DNA of 64,000 nucleotides from Buttiauxella gaviniae (GCF_040786275.1 NZ_JBFMVT010000002.1:3782001-3846000); one strand, 5' to 3'; shown: positions 33,907 through 44,581, counted from the stretch's first letter. Made by a program: numbers and translations. Notes: a model not told the origin generated them from the sequence alone.

Positions 33907-34742
33907 TGGGAACTTCAGCCATTTCTCATTTGAAATACGATCTGGACAATTATGCTATTGCATTAAAAAGAGTCGCCAACCTTGCTGCCAGCTTCTTCCT
34001 GGAAGATGCCATAATCAGGATGAAATATATCAAAGAAATCGATGATTATATAAATGAAATGAATTATCGGTTTCAACAGACGTTTGATCCTAATGAAAGG
34101 ATGCGAATAGTCAATGACGTGAAAGCCGAAGCTGATATGGCAGAACGGGAATATCAACTATTAAGGCAGGGCGACTATACAAAATACTTTTCGACTGAGA
34201 TATTTGAGGACCAAGGTGTATTGAAATATGCAAAAATCGGTGGCGGGGTGGTTGCGGGTGGGGCACAGATTTACTCAGGTAGCGTATTAGTTAATGTGGG
34301 GAGACGTCTAAATAGTAAGTCATTTAAATCCATTGGAGTGATGTTAATTGCCCATGGTGCGAATAATATGTATGAATCAATATCTCCAATACTATTTGAA
34401 CATTCAAAAGCAGGTTATTTGAGAAGGTTTTACAGAAAAAGTGCTAACGTTTTGGGTTACGATAATAATACTGGTGATTGGATTTATAGTGCAGCGGATC
34501 TTGCTGTGACAATAATAGCAGCCGTTGATACTCCGGTTTTGGTGCAAAACCGCAATCGACTGATCCCAAAGGGGTGGTTTGAAAAGCCAGGAACTGGCCG
34601 TTTATTCAATAGCATAAACCAAGATTATATCCCTAAATTGCAGAAAATGAATAAAGCAATGAAATTTTTCCAGATCGGTAATTCAGGGTATAAAGTTACA
34701 ACTGAGCTCATATTGGGAGGGTATAAATATCAGGATGAGTAA
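33906..34742 (+). CDS. DUF4225-type protein, putative Hcp-linked T6SS effector
   Basis: 278 residues. The N-terminal about 100 residues are soluble and helical (YIKEIDDYINEMNYRFQQ). They are followed by a glycine-rich hydrophobic segment (AKIGGGVVAGGAQIYSGSVLV), a second (SIGVMLIAHGANNMYESI), and the DUF4225-like part RRFYRKSANVLGYDNNTGDWIYSAADLAVTIIAAVD. No signal peptide. DUF4225 proteins are recurrently encoded beside orphan hcp genes; I know of no settled activity. Translational coupling to hcp and the two hydrophobic segments suggest an Hcp-delivered, membrane-active toxin (inference). No nuclease, lipase or amidase motif is visible. Confidence 0.65.
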   Translation: MGTSAISHLKYDLDNYAIALKRVANLAASFFLEDAIIRMKYIKEIDDYINEMNYRFQQTFDPNERMRIVNDVKAEADMAEREYQLLRQGDYTKYFSTEIFEDQGVLKYAKIGGGVVAGGAQIYSGSVLVNVGRRLNSKSFKSIGVMLIAHGANNMYESISPILFEHSKAGYLRRFYRKSANVLGYDNNTGDWIYSAADLAVTIIAAVDTPVLVQNRNRLIPKGWFEKPGTGRLFNSINQDYIPKLQKMNKAMKFFQIGNSGYKVTTELILGGYKYQDE

Positions 34743-34778
34743 ATTGTATACTTCATTCTAAAATTTATGGCTATGTTA

Positions 34779-35189
34779 TTATTTTAATGAAAACTTGCTG
34801 ATGCAGGTTTTCATTTTTATTTTATAGTGAAGTGCAATTAATTTAACGATTGTAACCATTTTTAAACCGGTACTGTTTTTTTGAGAATAAATTATAATGA
34901 AAAACATTATTAAATAAATAACTAATGCTACAGCAAGGCTTTTGATATCATGATGTTCTAATCTAAGATAGATGGCTTGAATTAAAGAAATAATAGATAT
35001 GATCAAAGTACAGCATGATGCACTTTCAGCAGTAGTCACAATATATTTTTGAAAACTTTCAGGCTCAGTCGCCGGGACTGGTTTTTTTTCCAGACGGTAC
35101 CATTTTCTCATTGCGTGAAAATTATTTTTCATTGTAAGGAGTTCTTGATAGGAAAAACCGCTATTTAATATTATTTCTTTAGTATTCAT
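34779..35189 (-). CDS. Small two-helix membrane protein, immunity candidate (paralogue 1)
   Basis: 136 residues from the ATG at 35189, chosen because MNTKEIILNSGFSYQELLTMKNNF aligns with the start of the adjacent paralogue. Starts at 35201 and 35228 are open alternatives. Two hydrophobic stretches lie in the middle (CCTLIISIISLIQAIYL and LAVALVIYLIMFFIIIY), with a soluble helical N-terminus and a basic C-terminus. I do not recognise a family. It is AT-rich, convergent with the DUF4225 gene and shares its terminator. It fits an inner-membrane immunity protein against a membrane-acting toxin. Confidence 0.6.
   Translation of the reverse strand: MNTKEIILNSGFSYQELLTMKNNFHAMRKWYRLEKKPVPATEPESFQKYIVTTAESASCCTLIISIISLIQAIYLRLEHHDIKSLAVALVIYLIMFFIIIYSQKNSTGLKMVTIVKLIALHYKIKMKTCISKFSLK
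34788..34818. terminator. Hairpin between the convergent effector and immunity candidates
   Basis: TGAAAACTTGC, loop TGAT, GCAGGTTTTCA, then TTTTTA on the plus strand. It terminates the hcp-DUF4225 transcript. It also falls inside the last codons of the minus-strand gene, so that gene's mRNA carries the stem in its coding end. Confidence 0.75.
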
Positions 35190-35231
35190 TTGCTCTGACA
35201 TCCTGTTTGATATAATTAGTATTTTCAATAA

Positions 35232-35621
35232 CTACGCTAAACCTGCCATCCTGGCCCGTACCCGCAATATCATCAATTTAATTATAGTTAGATACCTAAC
35301 ATTGAATATTCTTGCATTATCTTGAATGCCTAAAATAAAGCCATAGGCGGTAGTTATAAAAATCGGCACGATAATGGATATATTGTCAGTTAACATTACT
35401 GCAGAATAAGTTAATAAAGGGCATAGGATCAGAAAGTTAAAAGGAGACCAGAAACATAACTGTGCCATTATAAGAATAACCTCTTTGAGATTTTCATCTT
35501 CCGTCATGGGTTCGTGAGGTTTATAATAATGTCTACGAATGTACTGGAAATAGCCTTTTATCATAAGCAGTTCTTTATAAGTAAAACCACTGCTCAATAT
35601 TAAATCCTTTTTATTTACCAT
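35232..35621 (-). CDS. Small two-helix membrane protein, immunity candidate (paralogue 2)
   Basis: 129 residues. The N-terminus (MVNKKDLILSSGFTYKELLMIKGYF) and the layout match the downstream gene: N-terminal helices with a PHEPMTED-like loop, two hydrophobic segments (FWSPFNFLILCPLLTYSAVML and IIVPIFITTAYGFILGI), and an ending with MVT/LTIIKLxxL-like RYLTIIKLMILRVRARM. The two genes therefore arose by duplication and stand 42 bases apart on the same strand, probably one transcript. Tandem diverged immunity genes are common next to polymorphic toxins. No known family recognised. Confidence 0.6.
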   Translation of the reverse strand: MVNKKDLILSSGFTYKELLMIKGYFQYIRRHYYKPHEPMTEDENLKEVILIMAQLCFWSPFNFLILCPLLTYSAVMLTDNISIIVPIFITTAYGFILGIQDNARIFNVRYLTIIKLMILRVRARMAGLA

Positions 35622-36145
35622 TCATTTTATATCCATATCAATCAGTGGGTTTTGCATGATGGCGCTATAATACAAGTTAATTTCGAGGGTGCATAGAGAA
35701 TGTATCATTTTACTTTGAACGCATATATTTTCTGAATTTAATACATGCAAAATATAATCAAATTTAATTAAAGACGGAGCTTTGTTTAACCAGTGCATGT
35801 TCATAATACGTAGTATGAATGAGCCCCAACCCGGTTATGGCAAACGCAGCGACAAGCCACCCTTCAACTCAACAAACGAACCTCAGGGATGCGCTGAGTG
35901 AACTTATGGACAAATCAGCTAGTGCAGGTTTTATTGGTCCTACATATACATCCGTTTTTATGTGTTTAATTGCTGAATATATGCACAGTTTTACTGTAAT
36001 TCTGCCGTGTGACTTTGCTCTCCTATGGATTATCAATTACCCGCTACAACTACCTCCAGCGTTGAAAGCGAAAAGCTAATGCTGCTAATGGCTTGTTTTA
36101 AATAAACCTTACCCTACAGATAATAAAATCGAGCTGGAGTTAACC
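35622..36145. other. Intergenic region between the immunity candidates and araF
   Basis: About 520 bases, AT-rich on the left, becoming more balanced near 35820-35920. Two short frames exist: a 60-codon one on the minus strand ending directly before paralogue 2, and an 86-codon one on the plus strand (MSPNPVMANAATSH...) from 35819. Neither has a clear ribosome site or recognisable family; the second may be debris of an older gene. The last 200 bases must contain the araF promoter. Only a CRP half-site (TGTGACTTT, near 36008) was noticed, and AraC sites could not be placed with confidence. Confidence 0.45.
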
Positions 36146-37135
36146 ATGCACAAATTTACTAAAGCGCTGGCGGCCATTGGTATCGCCGCGGTTATGTCAC
36201 AATCCGCTATCGCTGAAACTATGAAACTGGGTTTTTTGGTCAAGCAGCCAGAAGAGCCCTGGTTCCAGACGGAATGGAAATTTGCCGATAAAGCCGGGAA
36301 AGATCTCGGGTTTGAAGTGATTAAAATCGCCGTACCTGATGGCGAGAAAACGCTCAATGCCATTGACAGCCTCGCGGCCAGCGGTGCGAAAGGCTTCGTT
36401 ATTTGTACGCCGGACCCAAAACTCGGCTCGGCTATTGTCGCCAAAGCGAAAAGCTACGACATGAAGGTAATTGCCGTTGACGACCAGTTCGTTACCGCAA
36501 AAGGTAAACCGATGGAAACCGTGCCGTTGGTGATGATGGCGGCAACAAAAATCGGCGAGCGGCAGGGGCAAGAGCTTTATAAAGAGATGCAAAAACGCGG
36601 TTGGGATGTGAAGGAATCAGCGGTGATGGCGATTACCGCTGATGAGCTTGATACCGCTCGCCGCCGCACCACGGGCTCAATGGACGCGTTGAAAGCCGCC
36701 GGTTTCCCGGAAAAACAAATCTACAAAGTACCGACCAAATCTAACGATATTCCAGGGGCGTTTGACGCCGCAAACTCCATGCTGGTTCAGCATCCCGAAG
36801 TGAAACACTGGCTGGTGGTGGGCATGAACGATAACACCGTGCTGGGTGGCGTGCGTGCAACCGAAGGCCAGGGCTTCAAAGCGCCGGATGTGATTGGGGT
36901 GGGTATCAATGGGGTGGATGCGGTGAGCGAACTGTCTAAAGCGCAGGCGACAGGCTTCTATGGCTCACTGCTCCCAAGCCCGGACGTACACGGTTATAAG
37001 AGCAGCGAAATGCTCTACAACTGGGTCACCAAAGGCGCTGAACCGCCGAAATTCACCGAAGTGACCGACGTGGTGCTGATCACGCGCGACAACTTTAAAG
37101 AAGAACTCGCCAAGAAAGGGTTGGGCGGTAAATAG
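36146..37135 (+). CDS. araF: L-arabinose-binding periplasmic protein
   Basis: 329 residues, the E. coli length. Signal peptide MHKFTKALAAIGIAAVMSQS... cut after AIA. The mature start ETMKLGFLVKQPEEPWF is diagnostic for AraF, with AVDDQFVTAKGKPM and GMNDNTVLGGVRATEGQGF following. It binds L-arabinose (and D-galactose weakly in E. coli) in the periplasm and feeds AraGH. First gene of araFGH; three REP-type palindromes lie between araF and araG. Confidence 0.98.
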   Translation: MHKFTKALAAIGIAAVMSQSAIAETMKLGFLVKQPEEPWFQTEWKFADKAGKDLGFEVIKIAVPDGEKTLNAIDSLAASGAKGFVICTPDPKLGSAIVAKAKSYDMKVIAVDDQFVTAKGKPMETVPLVMMAATKIGERQGQELYKEMQKRGWDVKESAVMAITADELDTARRRTTGSMDALKAAGFPEKQIYKVPTKSNDIPGAFDAANSMLVQHPEVKHWLVVGMNDNTVLGGVRATEGQGFKAPDVIGVGINGVDAVSELSKAQATGFYGSLLPSPDVHGYKSSEMLYNWVTKGAEPPKFTEVTDVVLITRDNFKEELAKKGLGGK

Positions 37136-37142
37136 ACATTAC

Positions 37143-37276
37143 GGTGGATGGCGCGGGCGCTTATCCACCCTACAAACTCGGTTTTTGTAGGTTGGGTCAG
37201 GCGAAAGCCACCACCCAACATTAATGTACATCATCCGGAACGTAGGTCGGGTCAGGTGCGAGCCGCCACCCGACAT
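37143..37276. repeat. Three REP-type palindromes (BIME) between araF and araG
   Basis: GGTGGAT...ATCCACC (37143-37169), GTTGGGT...ACCCAAC (about 37190-37219) and GTCGGGT...ACCCGAC (about 37246-37274), each a REP-like stem with a variable loop. Expected effect: protection of the araF mRNA 3' end and reduced araGH expression relative to the binding protein. Confidence 0.8.
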
Positions 37277-37293
37277 TGGGTAAAGGGTAAATC

Positions 37294-38808
37294 ATGCAAC
37301 AGCACACACCGTATCTCTCTTTTCGCGGTATCGGTAAAACCTTCCCCGGCGTTAAAGCATTGCAGGACATCAGTTTTGACTGTTATGCCGGGCAAGTTCA
37401 CGCCCTTATGGGAGAGAATGGCGCCGGCAAATCCACGCTGCTGAAAATTCTGAGCGGAAATTACGCCCCGAGTCAGGGCAGCATTGTTTTGCGTGGCGAA
37501 GACGTCACTTTTGCCGATACGCCTGCAGCCCTTAATGCAGGCGTGGCGATTATCTATCAGGAACTCCACCTGGTGCCGGAAATGTCGGTGGCAGAGAACA
37601 TTTACCTCGGCCAACTCCCGCACAAAGCGGGCTTTGTGAACCGCTCTTTACTGAATTACGAAGCGAAACTGCAGCTCGAACACCTCGGTCTGGATATCGA
37701 CCCCAGTACGCCGCTCAAATATCTCTCCATCGGCCAGTGGCAAATGGTTGAAATTGCCAAAGCGCTGGCACGCAACGCAAAAGTTATCGCCTTTGACGAG
37801 CCCACCAGTTCGCTGTCGCGCCGTGAGATAGACAACCTGTTTCGTGTTATCCGCGAATTACGCGCCGAAGGCCGCGTGATCCTCTACGTTTCGCACCGTA
37901 TGGAAGAAATTTTTGCCCTCAGCGACGCCATCACCGTATTTAAAGATGGGCGCTACGTATGCACGTTCGATGACATGCAGCAGGTCAATCACGATTCACT
38001 GGTGCAGGCGATGGTGGGGCGCGATCTCGGAGACATTTACGGCTGGAAACCGCGTGACCACGGCCCAGAGCGTTTGCTCCTGGATGCGGTAAAAGCCCCT
38101 GGCGTGCGCACGCCGATTTCCCTTTCGGTACGCAGCGGCGAAATCGTTGGGTTGTTTGGCCTGGTGGGAGCCGGGCGCAGTGAACTGATGAAAGGCATGT
38201 TTGGCGGCACGCGCATTACCGATGGCAAGGTGTCGATTGATGGGGAGATTATCAACATCAATAAGCCAGCCGATGCGATTCGGGCGGGCATGATGCTGTG
38301 CCCTGAAGATCGCAAAGCGGACGGCATTATTCCGGTGCACTCGGTGCGCGATAACATCAATATCAGCGCGCGGCGTAAACATATTAGCGCAGGCTGCCTG
38401 ATCAACAACCGCTGGGAAGCCGACAACGCCGCCTCGCATATTCGTTCCCTGAATATCAAAACGCCGTCAGCCGATCAGTTGATTATGAATCTTTCCGGCG
38501 GTAACCAGCAAAAAGCGATTCTGGGGCGCTGGCTATCCGAAGAGATGAAGGTGATCTTGCTCGATGAGCCGACGCGCGGCATCGATGTGGGCGCAAAACA
38601 TGAAATCTACAACGTGATTTATGCCCTGGCGGCACAAGGCGTGGCGGTGCTGTTTGCCTCAAGCGATTTGCCGGAAGTCCTGGGGCTTGCCGACCGCATT
38701 ATCGTGATGCGCGAAGGGGAAATTGCCGGAGAGTTGCTGCATGGCGAAGCCAATGAGCAACAAGCGTTAAGCCTGGCGATGCCGAAAACTAGCGCGTCTG
38801 CCGCATGA
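37294..38808 (+). CDS. araG: L-arabinose ABC transporter ATPase
   Basis: 504 residues with two fused ABC domains as in sugar importers of the CUT2 class. The first half has Walker [10 protein letters not shown] and the [10 protein letters not shown] Walker B region. The second half has a degenerate Walker A (GLVGAGRSE), signature LSGGNQQKA and [18 protein letters not shown]. It energises arabinose uptake with AraH. Its stop overlaps an upstream in-frame ATG of araH, though the araH start with the ribosome site is 15 bases further on. Confidence 0.97.
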   Translation: MQQHTPYLSFRGIGKTFPGVKALQDISFDCYAGQVHALMGENGAGKSTLLKILSGNYAPSQGSIVLRGEDVTFADTPAALNAGVAIIYQELHLVPEMSVAENIYLGQLPHKAGFVNRSLLNYEAKLQLEHLGLDIDPSTPLKYLSIGQWQMVEIAKALARNAKVIAFDEPTSSLSRREIDNLFRVIRELRAEGRVILYVSHRMEEIFALSDAITVFKDGRYVCTFDDMQQVNHDSLVQAMVGRDLGDIYGWKPRDHGPERLLLDAVKAPGVRTPISLSVRSGEIVGLFGLVGAGRSELMKGMFGGTRITDGKVSIDGEIININKPADAIRAGMMLCPEDRKADGIIPVHSVRDNINISARRKHISAGCLINNRWEADNAASHIRSLNIKTPSADQLIMNLSGGNQQKAILGRWLSEEMKVILLDEPTRGIDVGAKHEIYNVIYALAAQGVAVLFASSDLPEVLGLADRIIVMREGEIAGELLHGEANEQQALSLAMPKTSASAA

Positions 38809-38822
38809 GTAAGGAGAGAAAA

Positions 38823-39827
38823 ATGTCTGCATTAACGCCATCATCAACCAATACATCATCGGGCGGCAGTAAGAAAAAGTCGTCTTTGAGTCTCGGGCGT
38901 ATCTGGGATAACTACGGCATGCTGGTGGTGTTCGCGGTGCTGTTTATCGCCTGCGCTATTTTCGTGCCGAATTTCTCCTCTTTTGTGAATATGAAGGGGT
39001 TAGGGCTCGCCATTTCGATGTCCGGTATGGTGGCCTGCGGGATGTTGTTCTGCCTGGCTTCCGGTGATTTCGATTTGTCGGTAGCGTCAGTCATTGCCTG
39101 CGCCGGGGTAACCACGGCGGTGGTGATTAACATGACCGAAAGCCTGTGGATTGGCGTGGCGGCAGGGCTATTACTGGGAATGTTAAGCGGCCTGGTGAAC
39201 GGTTTTGTTATCGCAAAACTGAAAATCAACGCGCTGATAACCACCCTTGCCACCATGCAAATCGTGCGCGGCCTGGCGTACATTATTTCTGATGGTAAAG
39301 CGGTGGGTATCGAAGATGAGCGCTTCTTTACCCTGGGTTATGCCAACTGGCTGGGGCTGCCTGCGCCCATCTGGTTGACGGTCGGCTGCCTGATTATCTT
39401 TGGTTTTCTGCTCAACAAAACCACCTTCGGGCGCAACACGCTGGCGATTGGTGGGAATGAAGAAGCGGCGCGTCTGGCCGGTGTCCCGGTGGTGCGCACC
39501 AAAATTATCATCTTTGTTCTTTCCGGTTTGGTTTCGGCGGCGGCGGGGATCATTCTTGCCTCGCGTATGACCAGCGGCCAGCCGATGACCTCCATCGGTT
39601 ATGAATTGATCGTCATTTCAGCCTGTGTGCTGGGCGGGGTTTCGCTAAAAGGCGGCATCGGGAAAATTTCCTATGTGATCGCCGGTATTTTGATTTTGGG
39701 CACCGTGGAAAATGCGATGAACTTGCTGAATATTTCGCCTTTCTCGCAATATGTTGTGCGCGGTTTGATTCTGTTGGCCGCGGTGATTTTCGACCGCTAC
39801 AAACAGAAAGCGAAGCGTACGGTATAA
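38823..39827 (+). CDS. araH: L-arabinose ABC transporter permease
   Basis: 334 residues from the ATG at 38823 (AAGGAGA in front). The alternative at 38805 overlaps araG and adds six residues absent from E. coli AraH. After a Ser/Thr-rich N-terminus the sequence is nearly the E. coli protein: WDNYGMLVVFAVLFIACAIF, LCLASGDFDLSVAS-like FCLASGDFDLSVASVIACAG, and ISPFSQYVVRGLILL near the end. Inner-membrane channel for arabinose. Confidence 0.97.
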   Translation: MSALTPSSTNTSSGGSKKKSSLSLGRIWDNYGMLVVFAVLFIACAIFVPNFSSFVNMKGLGLAISMSGMVACGMLFCLASGDFDLSVASVIACAGVTTAVVINMTESLWIGVAAGLLLGMLSGLVNGFVIAKLKINALITTLATMQIVRGLAYIISDGKAVGIEDERFFTLGYANWLGLPAPIWLTVGCLIIFGFLLNKTTFGRNTLAIGGNEEAARLAGVPVVRTKIIIFVLSGLVSAAAGIILASRMTSGQPMTSIGYELIVISACVLGGVSLKGGIGKISYVIAGILILGTVENAMNLLNISPFSQYVVRGLILLAAVIFDRYKQKAKRTV

Positions 39828-39831
39828 ATAC

Positions 39832-39865
39832 AAGGGTGGATGTCGCTTGCGCGCCTCCACCCTTT
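39832..39865 (+). terminator. Hairpin terminating araFGH
   Basis: AAGGGTGGA ... TCCACCCTT stem with a GC-rich interior, 4 bases after the araH stop, followed by TAAAA. REP-like in sequence. Confidence 0.7.
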
Positions 39866-39957
39866 AAAACCAGCCATTCCGTGAATAATTGAATCACTAG
39901 GGGCTCAATTATCGCAATGACTCTGTCGTGCCCGCCCTGGCGATTAATCTTAGAAAA

Positions 39958-39985
39958 TTGCGACACCCGTCACCCTGTCTATACT
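39958..39985 (+). promoter_or_regulatory. otsBA promoter candidate (sigma-S type)
   Basis: -10 CTATACT (39979-39985) followed by TA, the form preferred by sigma-S, with a TTGCGA -35-like hexamer 16 bases upstream. otsBA of E. coli is sigma-S dependent. Located 70 bases before the otsB start. Confidence 0.5.
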
Positions 39986-40033
39986 TACATGGCTAATCAT
40001 AAATTGTCGTTACCGTCACGGTGGCGAAATTAA

Positions 40034-42257
<2,224 letters not shown>

Positions 42258-42290
42258 TGAATGATAGCTGACCGTATTCAATAAGAAATA

Positions 42291-42324
42291 TCCCCGTCGT
42301 ACCACCTGAAGTATGACGGGGATC
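42291..42324. repeat. Short ERIC-end hairpin (deletion derivative)
   Basis: ATCCCCGTC, 16-base loop containing CCTGAAGTAT, GACGGGGAT. The right arm with CTGAAGTATGACGGGG matches the end of the ERIC consensus, so this looks like an ERIC that kept only its termini. It lies between convergent otsA and uspC and can serve as a terminator. Confidence 0.6.
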
Positions 42325-42343
42325 AATTTAACTAAAATTCTGC

Positions 42344-42766
42344 TTAACTCAACGGGACTAACAAAACATCAACCTGGCTTGACGCTACCACCGTTTTTGC
42401 AGAACACATTATCTTGCTGAAAAAGGTCTGATTGTGATTACCGCAAATCACTAAATCCACCGCACTTTTACTGCATATTGCCAGAATATGTTCACTTAAC
42501 TCGCCGGTGGCAATAATGGTTTTGGCAATCGGGTAGTTCGCCTTCGCAATTAACTCGTCGATAAAAAGCTGAGTCTCTTCAAGCATTAACTCACGTAAAT
42601 TCTCCATCATCGGTGCAGCGAACTGATTGTAAAGCTCCGGGTCGGAAGCGAGCGTAATCAGGGTTATTTTCCCGTTTACGGGGCTGGCGATTGAAACGGC
42701 TTTTTCCACCAGCCGTTGGCTTTCCGGACTGACGGCGACAGCAACCAAAATGTGTTGGTAACTCAT
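42344..42766 (-). CDS. uspC: Universal stress protein C
   Basis: 140 residues from the ATG at 42766 with AGGAGG in front; a longer frame upstream is not homologous. Usp alpha/beta fold: MSYQHILVAVAVSPESQRLVEKAVSIA, IITLITLASDP-like KITLITLASDPELY, and the C-terminal LVICGNHNQTFF...SSQVDVLLVPLS. E. coli uspC lies between otsA and flhD in the same orientation, is induced in starvation and osmotic stress, and influences motility. The context here is identical. Confidence 0.95.
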   Translation of the reverse strand: MSYQHILVAVAVSPESQRLVEKAVSIASPVNGKITLITLASDPELYNQFAAPMMENLRELMLEETQLFIDELIAKANYPIAKTIIATGELSEHILAICSKSAVDLVICGNHNQTFFSKIMCSAKTVVASSQVDVLLVPLS

Positions 42767-43270
42767 TACAACCTCCTGTTGCCTGATAACCAGACGGTTA
42801 ACATTTTTCCTACAACAATCTTCATTTTGAGGCAAGGATAGTCACCCCTGGAAATGTGAGTCTGCTCATGAAAAATGATAAGAAATTCTAATGTAAATGA
42901 CCTGTGTAAATCTCGTAATGCATGAATCGCTTAAATTTCCATCAAACTTTCTTATTATTTTACCTCCGCATAAATATGGCCGGCTTTGACGAAGAGCTTG
43001 TTCTTTTTCTAAAGCTAAATTTAATTGTTAAAAGTTAAATGTGCTGATAAAAGGCAATAAAATAGTTCATTAGTTTGAGTTTATAAAAAATCTATATAAA
43101 TCACATGGCTAAGTAGAGTGGGGTTGCGCTTATTGATGGTTAGTCATGAGATTGTTAGCCAGAAGAAAAGGTTTATCCAGATTAACGTAACGGATAATTC
43201 GAATTTGGCTACTAAGTGCTCAATTGAAAAGTCTGGCTGATGTTTGAAGGGGATATATAAAGTAAATATA

Positions 43271-43286
43271 TGTGATCGCCGTCACA
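43271..43286. promoter_or_regulatory. CRP-binding site of flhDC
   Basis: TGTGATCGCCGTCACA matches the ten conserved CRP positions perfectly. Its centre is about 71 bases before the inferred start near 43350, the same distance as in E. coli, where CRP activates flhDC. Confidence 0.9.
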
Positions 43287-43314
43287 TAAACTTCAAAATC
43301 CACGGGCGATCGCA

Positions 43315-43343
43315 TTGTATGTCTAAATGGCTACGAGTAGAGT
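43315..43343 (+). promoter_or_regulatory. flhDC core promoter
   Basis: -35 TTGTAT, 17-base spacer, -10 TAGAGT. Located by likeness to the E. coli promoter (CGAGTACAGT there, CGAGTAGAGT here) and by distance from the CRP site. The leader to the flhD ATG is about 240 nt. Confidence 0.75.
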
Positions 43344-43371
43344 TTGCCGGGAATTAGGAAAAATCTTAATT

Positions 43372-43398
43372 ATTTGTAAGATTTGTAAGATTTGTAAG
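43372..43398 (+). repeat. Three tandem 9-bp repeats in the flhD leader
   Basis: ATTTGTAAG occurs three times head to tail directly after the conserved AAAAATCTTAATT block, in what should be the early transcribed leader of flhDC. Confidence 0.9.
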
Positions 43399-43591
43399 AA
43401 ATATACACTCGGATAAAAACGCACTAACAAGGAAACCTCCACGGCATCCTATGTCGATGGGATAGTGTGCGTGTTATCAGTCAATTGAATTTGGCTTTTT
43501 TGGTTGTTTTAATTTTAACCGGGATTTCCCGGCGACTCACGGGGTGCGGCATCGCCGCATGGTTAAAAGTTAGTTTTTCAGGATGAACACA

Positions 43592-43942
43592 ATGCATACA
43601 TCCGAGTTGTTAAAACATATCTACGATATCAATCTGTCGTATTTGCTTCTTGCACAGCGCCTTATTAGCAGTGATAAAGCCTCAGCAATGTTTCGTTTGG
43701 GCGTGACCGAAGATATGGCCAATTCCCTGAGCGAATTAACCTTGCCACAAATGGTAAAACTGGCGGAAACCAATCAACTGATTTGCCAGTTCCGCTTTAG
43801 CGACAACCAAACCATTACCCGATTAACACAAGACTCTCGTGTGGATGATCTACAGCAAATTCATACTGGCATTTTGTTATCCACCCGCTTATTAAATGAG
43901 GTGTCCGCGATAGACGAGGCATCTCGCAAAAAAAGGGCGTAA
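43592..43942 (+). CDS. flhD: Flagellar master regulator subunit FlhD
   Basis: 116 residues from the ATG at 43592, eight bases after AGGA. An ATG three codons upstream gives a 119-residue form but sits on the ribosome site itself. [25 protein letters not shown] and [19 protein letters not shown] are almost those of E. coli. FlhD with FlhC forms the FlhD4C2 activator of class 2 flagellar genes. Four bases separate it from flhC. Confidence 0.98.
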   Translation: MHTSELLKHIYDINLSYLLLAQRLISSDKASAMFRLGVTEDMANSLSELTLPQMVKLAETNQLICQFRFSDNQTITRLTQDSRVDDLQQIHTGILLSTRLLNEVSAIDEASRKKRA

Positions 43943-43946
43943 CAAA

Positions 43947-44525
43947 ATGAGCGAAAAAAGTATTGTTCAGGAAGCCCGCGATATACAACTGGCGATGGAA
44001 TTAATTACGCTTGGGGCAAGATTGCAGATGCTGGAAAGCGAAACGCAATTAAGCCGTGGCAGACTGATCAAACTGTATAAAGAGCTCCGTGGTAGCCCCC
44101 CGCCCAAAGGTATGCTGCCATTTTCTACCGACTGGTTTATGACGTGGGAGCAAAATATCCACGCTTCCATGTTTTGCAACGCCTGGCAGTTCTTACTGCG
44201 TAGCGGACTGTGTTCCGGTGTCGATGCCGTCATTAAGGCTTATCGCTTGTATCTGGAACAGTGCCCAGCCCAGGAGGGCGGCCCGCTGCTGGCGCTGACA
44301 CGCGCCTGGACGCTGGTGCGTTTTGTTGAAAGTAACATGCTGGAATTGAGCCGTTGCAACTGCTGCGGTGGCAACTTTATTACCCACGCGCACCAGCCCG
44401 CAGGCAGCTTTGCCTGTAGTTTGTGCCAGCCGCCGTCGAGAGCGGTAAAAAGACGTAAACTTTCTACGAATACTGCCGATATTATTCCACAACTGCTGGA
44501 TGAACAGGTCAAACAGGCCGTTTAA
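43947..44525 (+). CDS. flhC: Flagellar master regulator subunit FlhC
   Basis: 192 residues, the E. coli length. The zinc-binding cysteines are seen in RCNCCGGNF and CSLCQP. The C-terminal [19 protein letters not shown] segment also encodes the motA FliA promoter in its DNA. Partner of FlhD in activating class 2 genes. A strong terminator follows. Confidence 0.98.
   Translation: MSEKSIVQEARDIQLAMELITLGARLQMLESETQLSRGRLIKLYKELRGSPPPKGMLPFSTDWFMTWEQNIHASMFCNAWQFLLRSGLCSGVDAVIKAYRLYLEQCPAQEGGPLLALTRAWTLVRFVESNMLELSRCNCCGGNFITHAHQPAGSFACSLCQPPSRAVKRRKLSTNTADIIPQLLDEQVKQAV
44456..44482 (+). promoter_or_regulatory. FliA (sigma-28) promoter of motABcheAW, inside flhC
   Basis: TAAACTTT, 11-base spacer, GCCGATAT: one mismatch in each half from the consensus TAAAGTTT-N11-GCCGATAA. 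It lies in the 3' end of flhC, 170 bases before motA. Confidence 0.85.
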
Positions 44526-44549
44526 CAGTTCGGTGTGGATAAACACTCC

Positions 44550-44581
44550 AGCAGCGATAAGCGATTATCGCTGCTTTTTTT
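44550..44581 (+). terminator. Rho-independent terminator between flhC and motA
   Basis: AGCAGCGATAA, loop GCGA, TTATCGCTGCT, then a T run (about seven). Eleven perfect pairs. It lies downstream of both flhDC and the FliA promoter inside flhC, so it would act on both transcripts. Confidence 0.9.

Larger units (their letters stand above)
42767..43591. other. Long uspC-flhD regulatory region
   Basis: About 825 bases without a gene. The left 450 bases are AT-rich and presumably bind H-NS and regulators. The right part holds a perfect CRP site (43271-43286), a core promoter (43315-43343), a triplicated 9-mer (43372-43398) and a long 5' leader for flhD of about 240 nt with several GGA triplets that could bind CsrA. 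The stretch from TTGTATG to GGAAAAATCTTA closely resembles the flhDC promoter region of E. coli. Confidence 0.85.

Noticed and set aside
35622-35804. 60-codon frame directly upstream of the second immunity candidate
   Set aside because: It abuts the next start, which would suit coupling, but has no ribosome site, no hydrophobic or family pattern, and lies in AT-rich DNA where short frames arise by chance.
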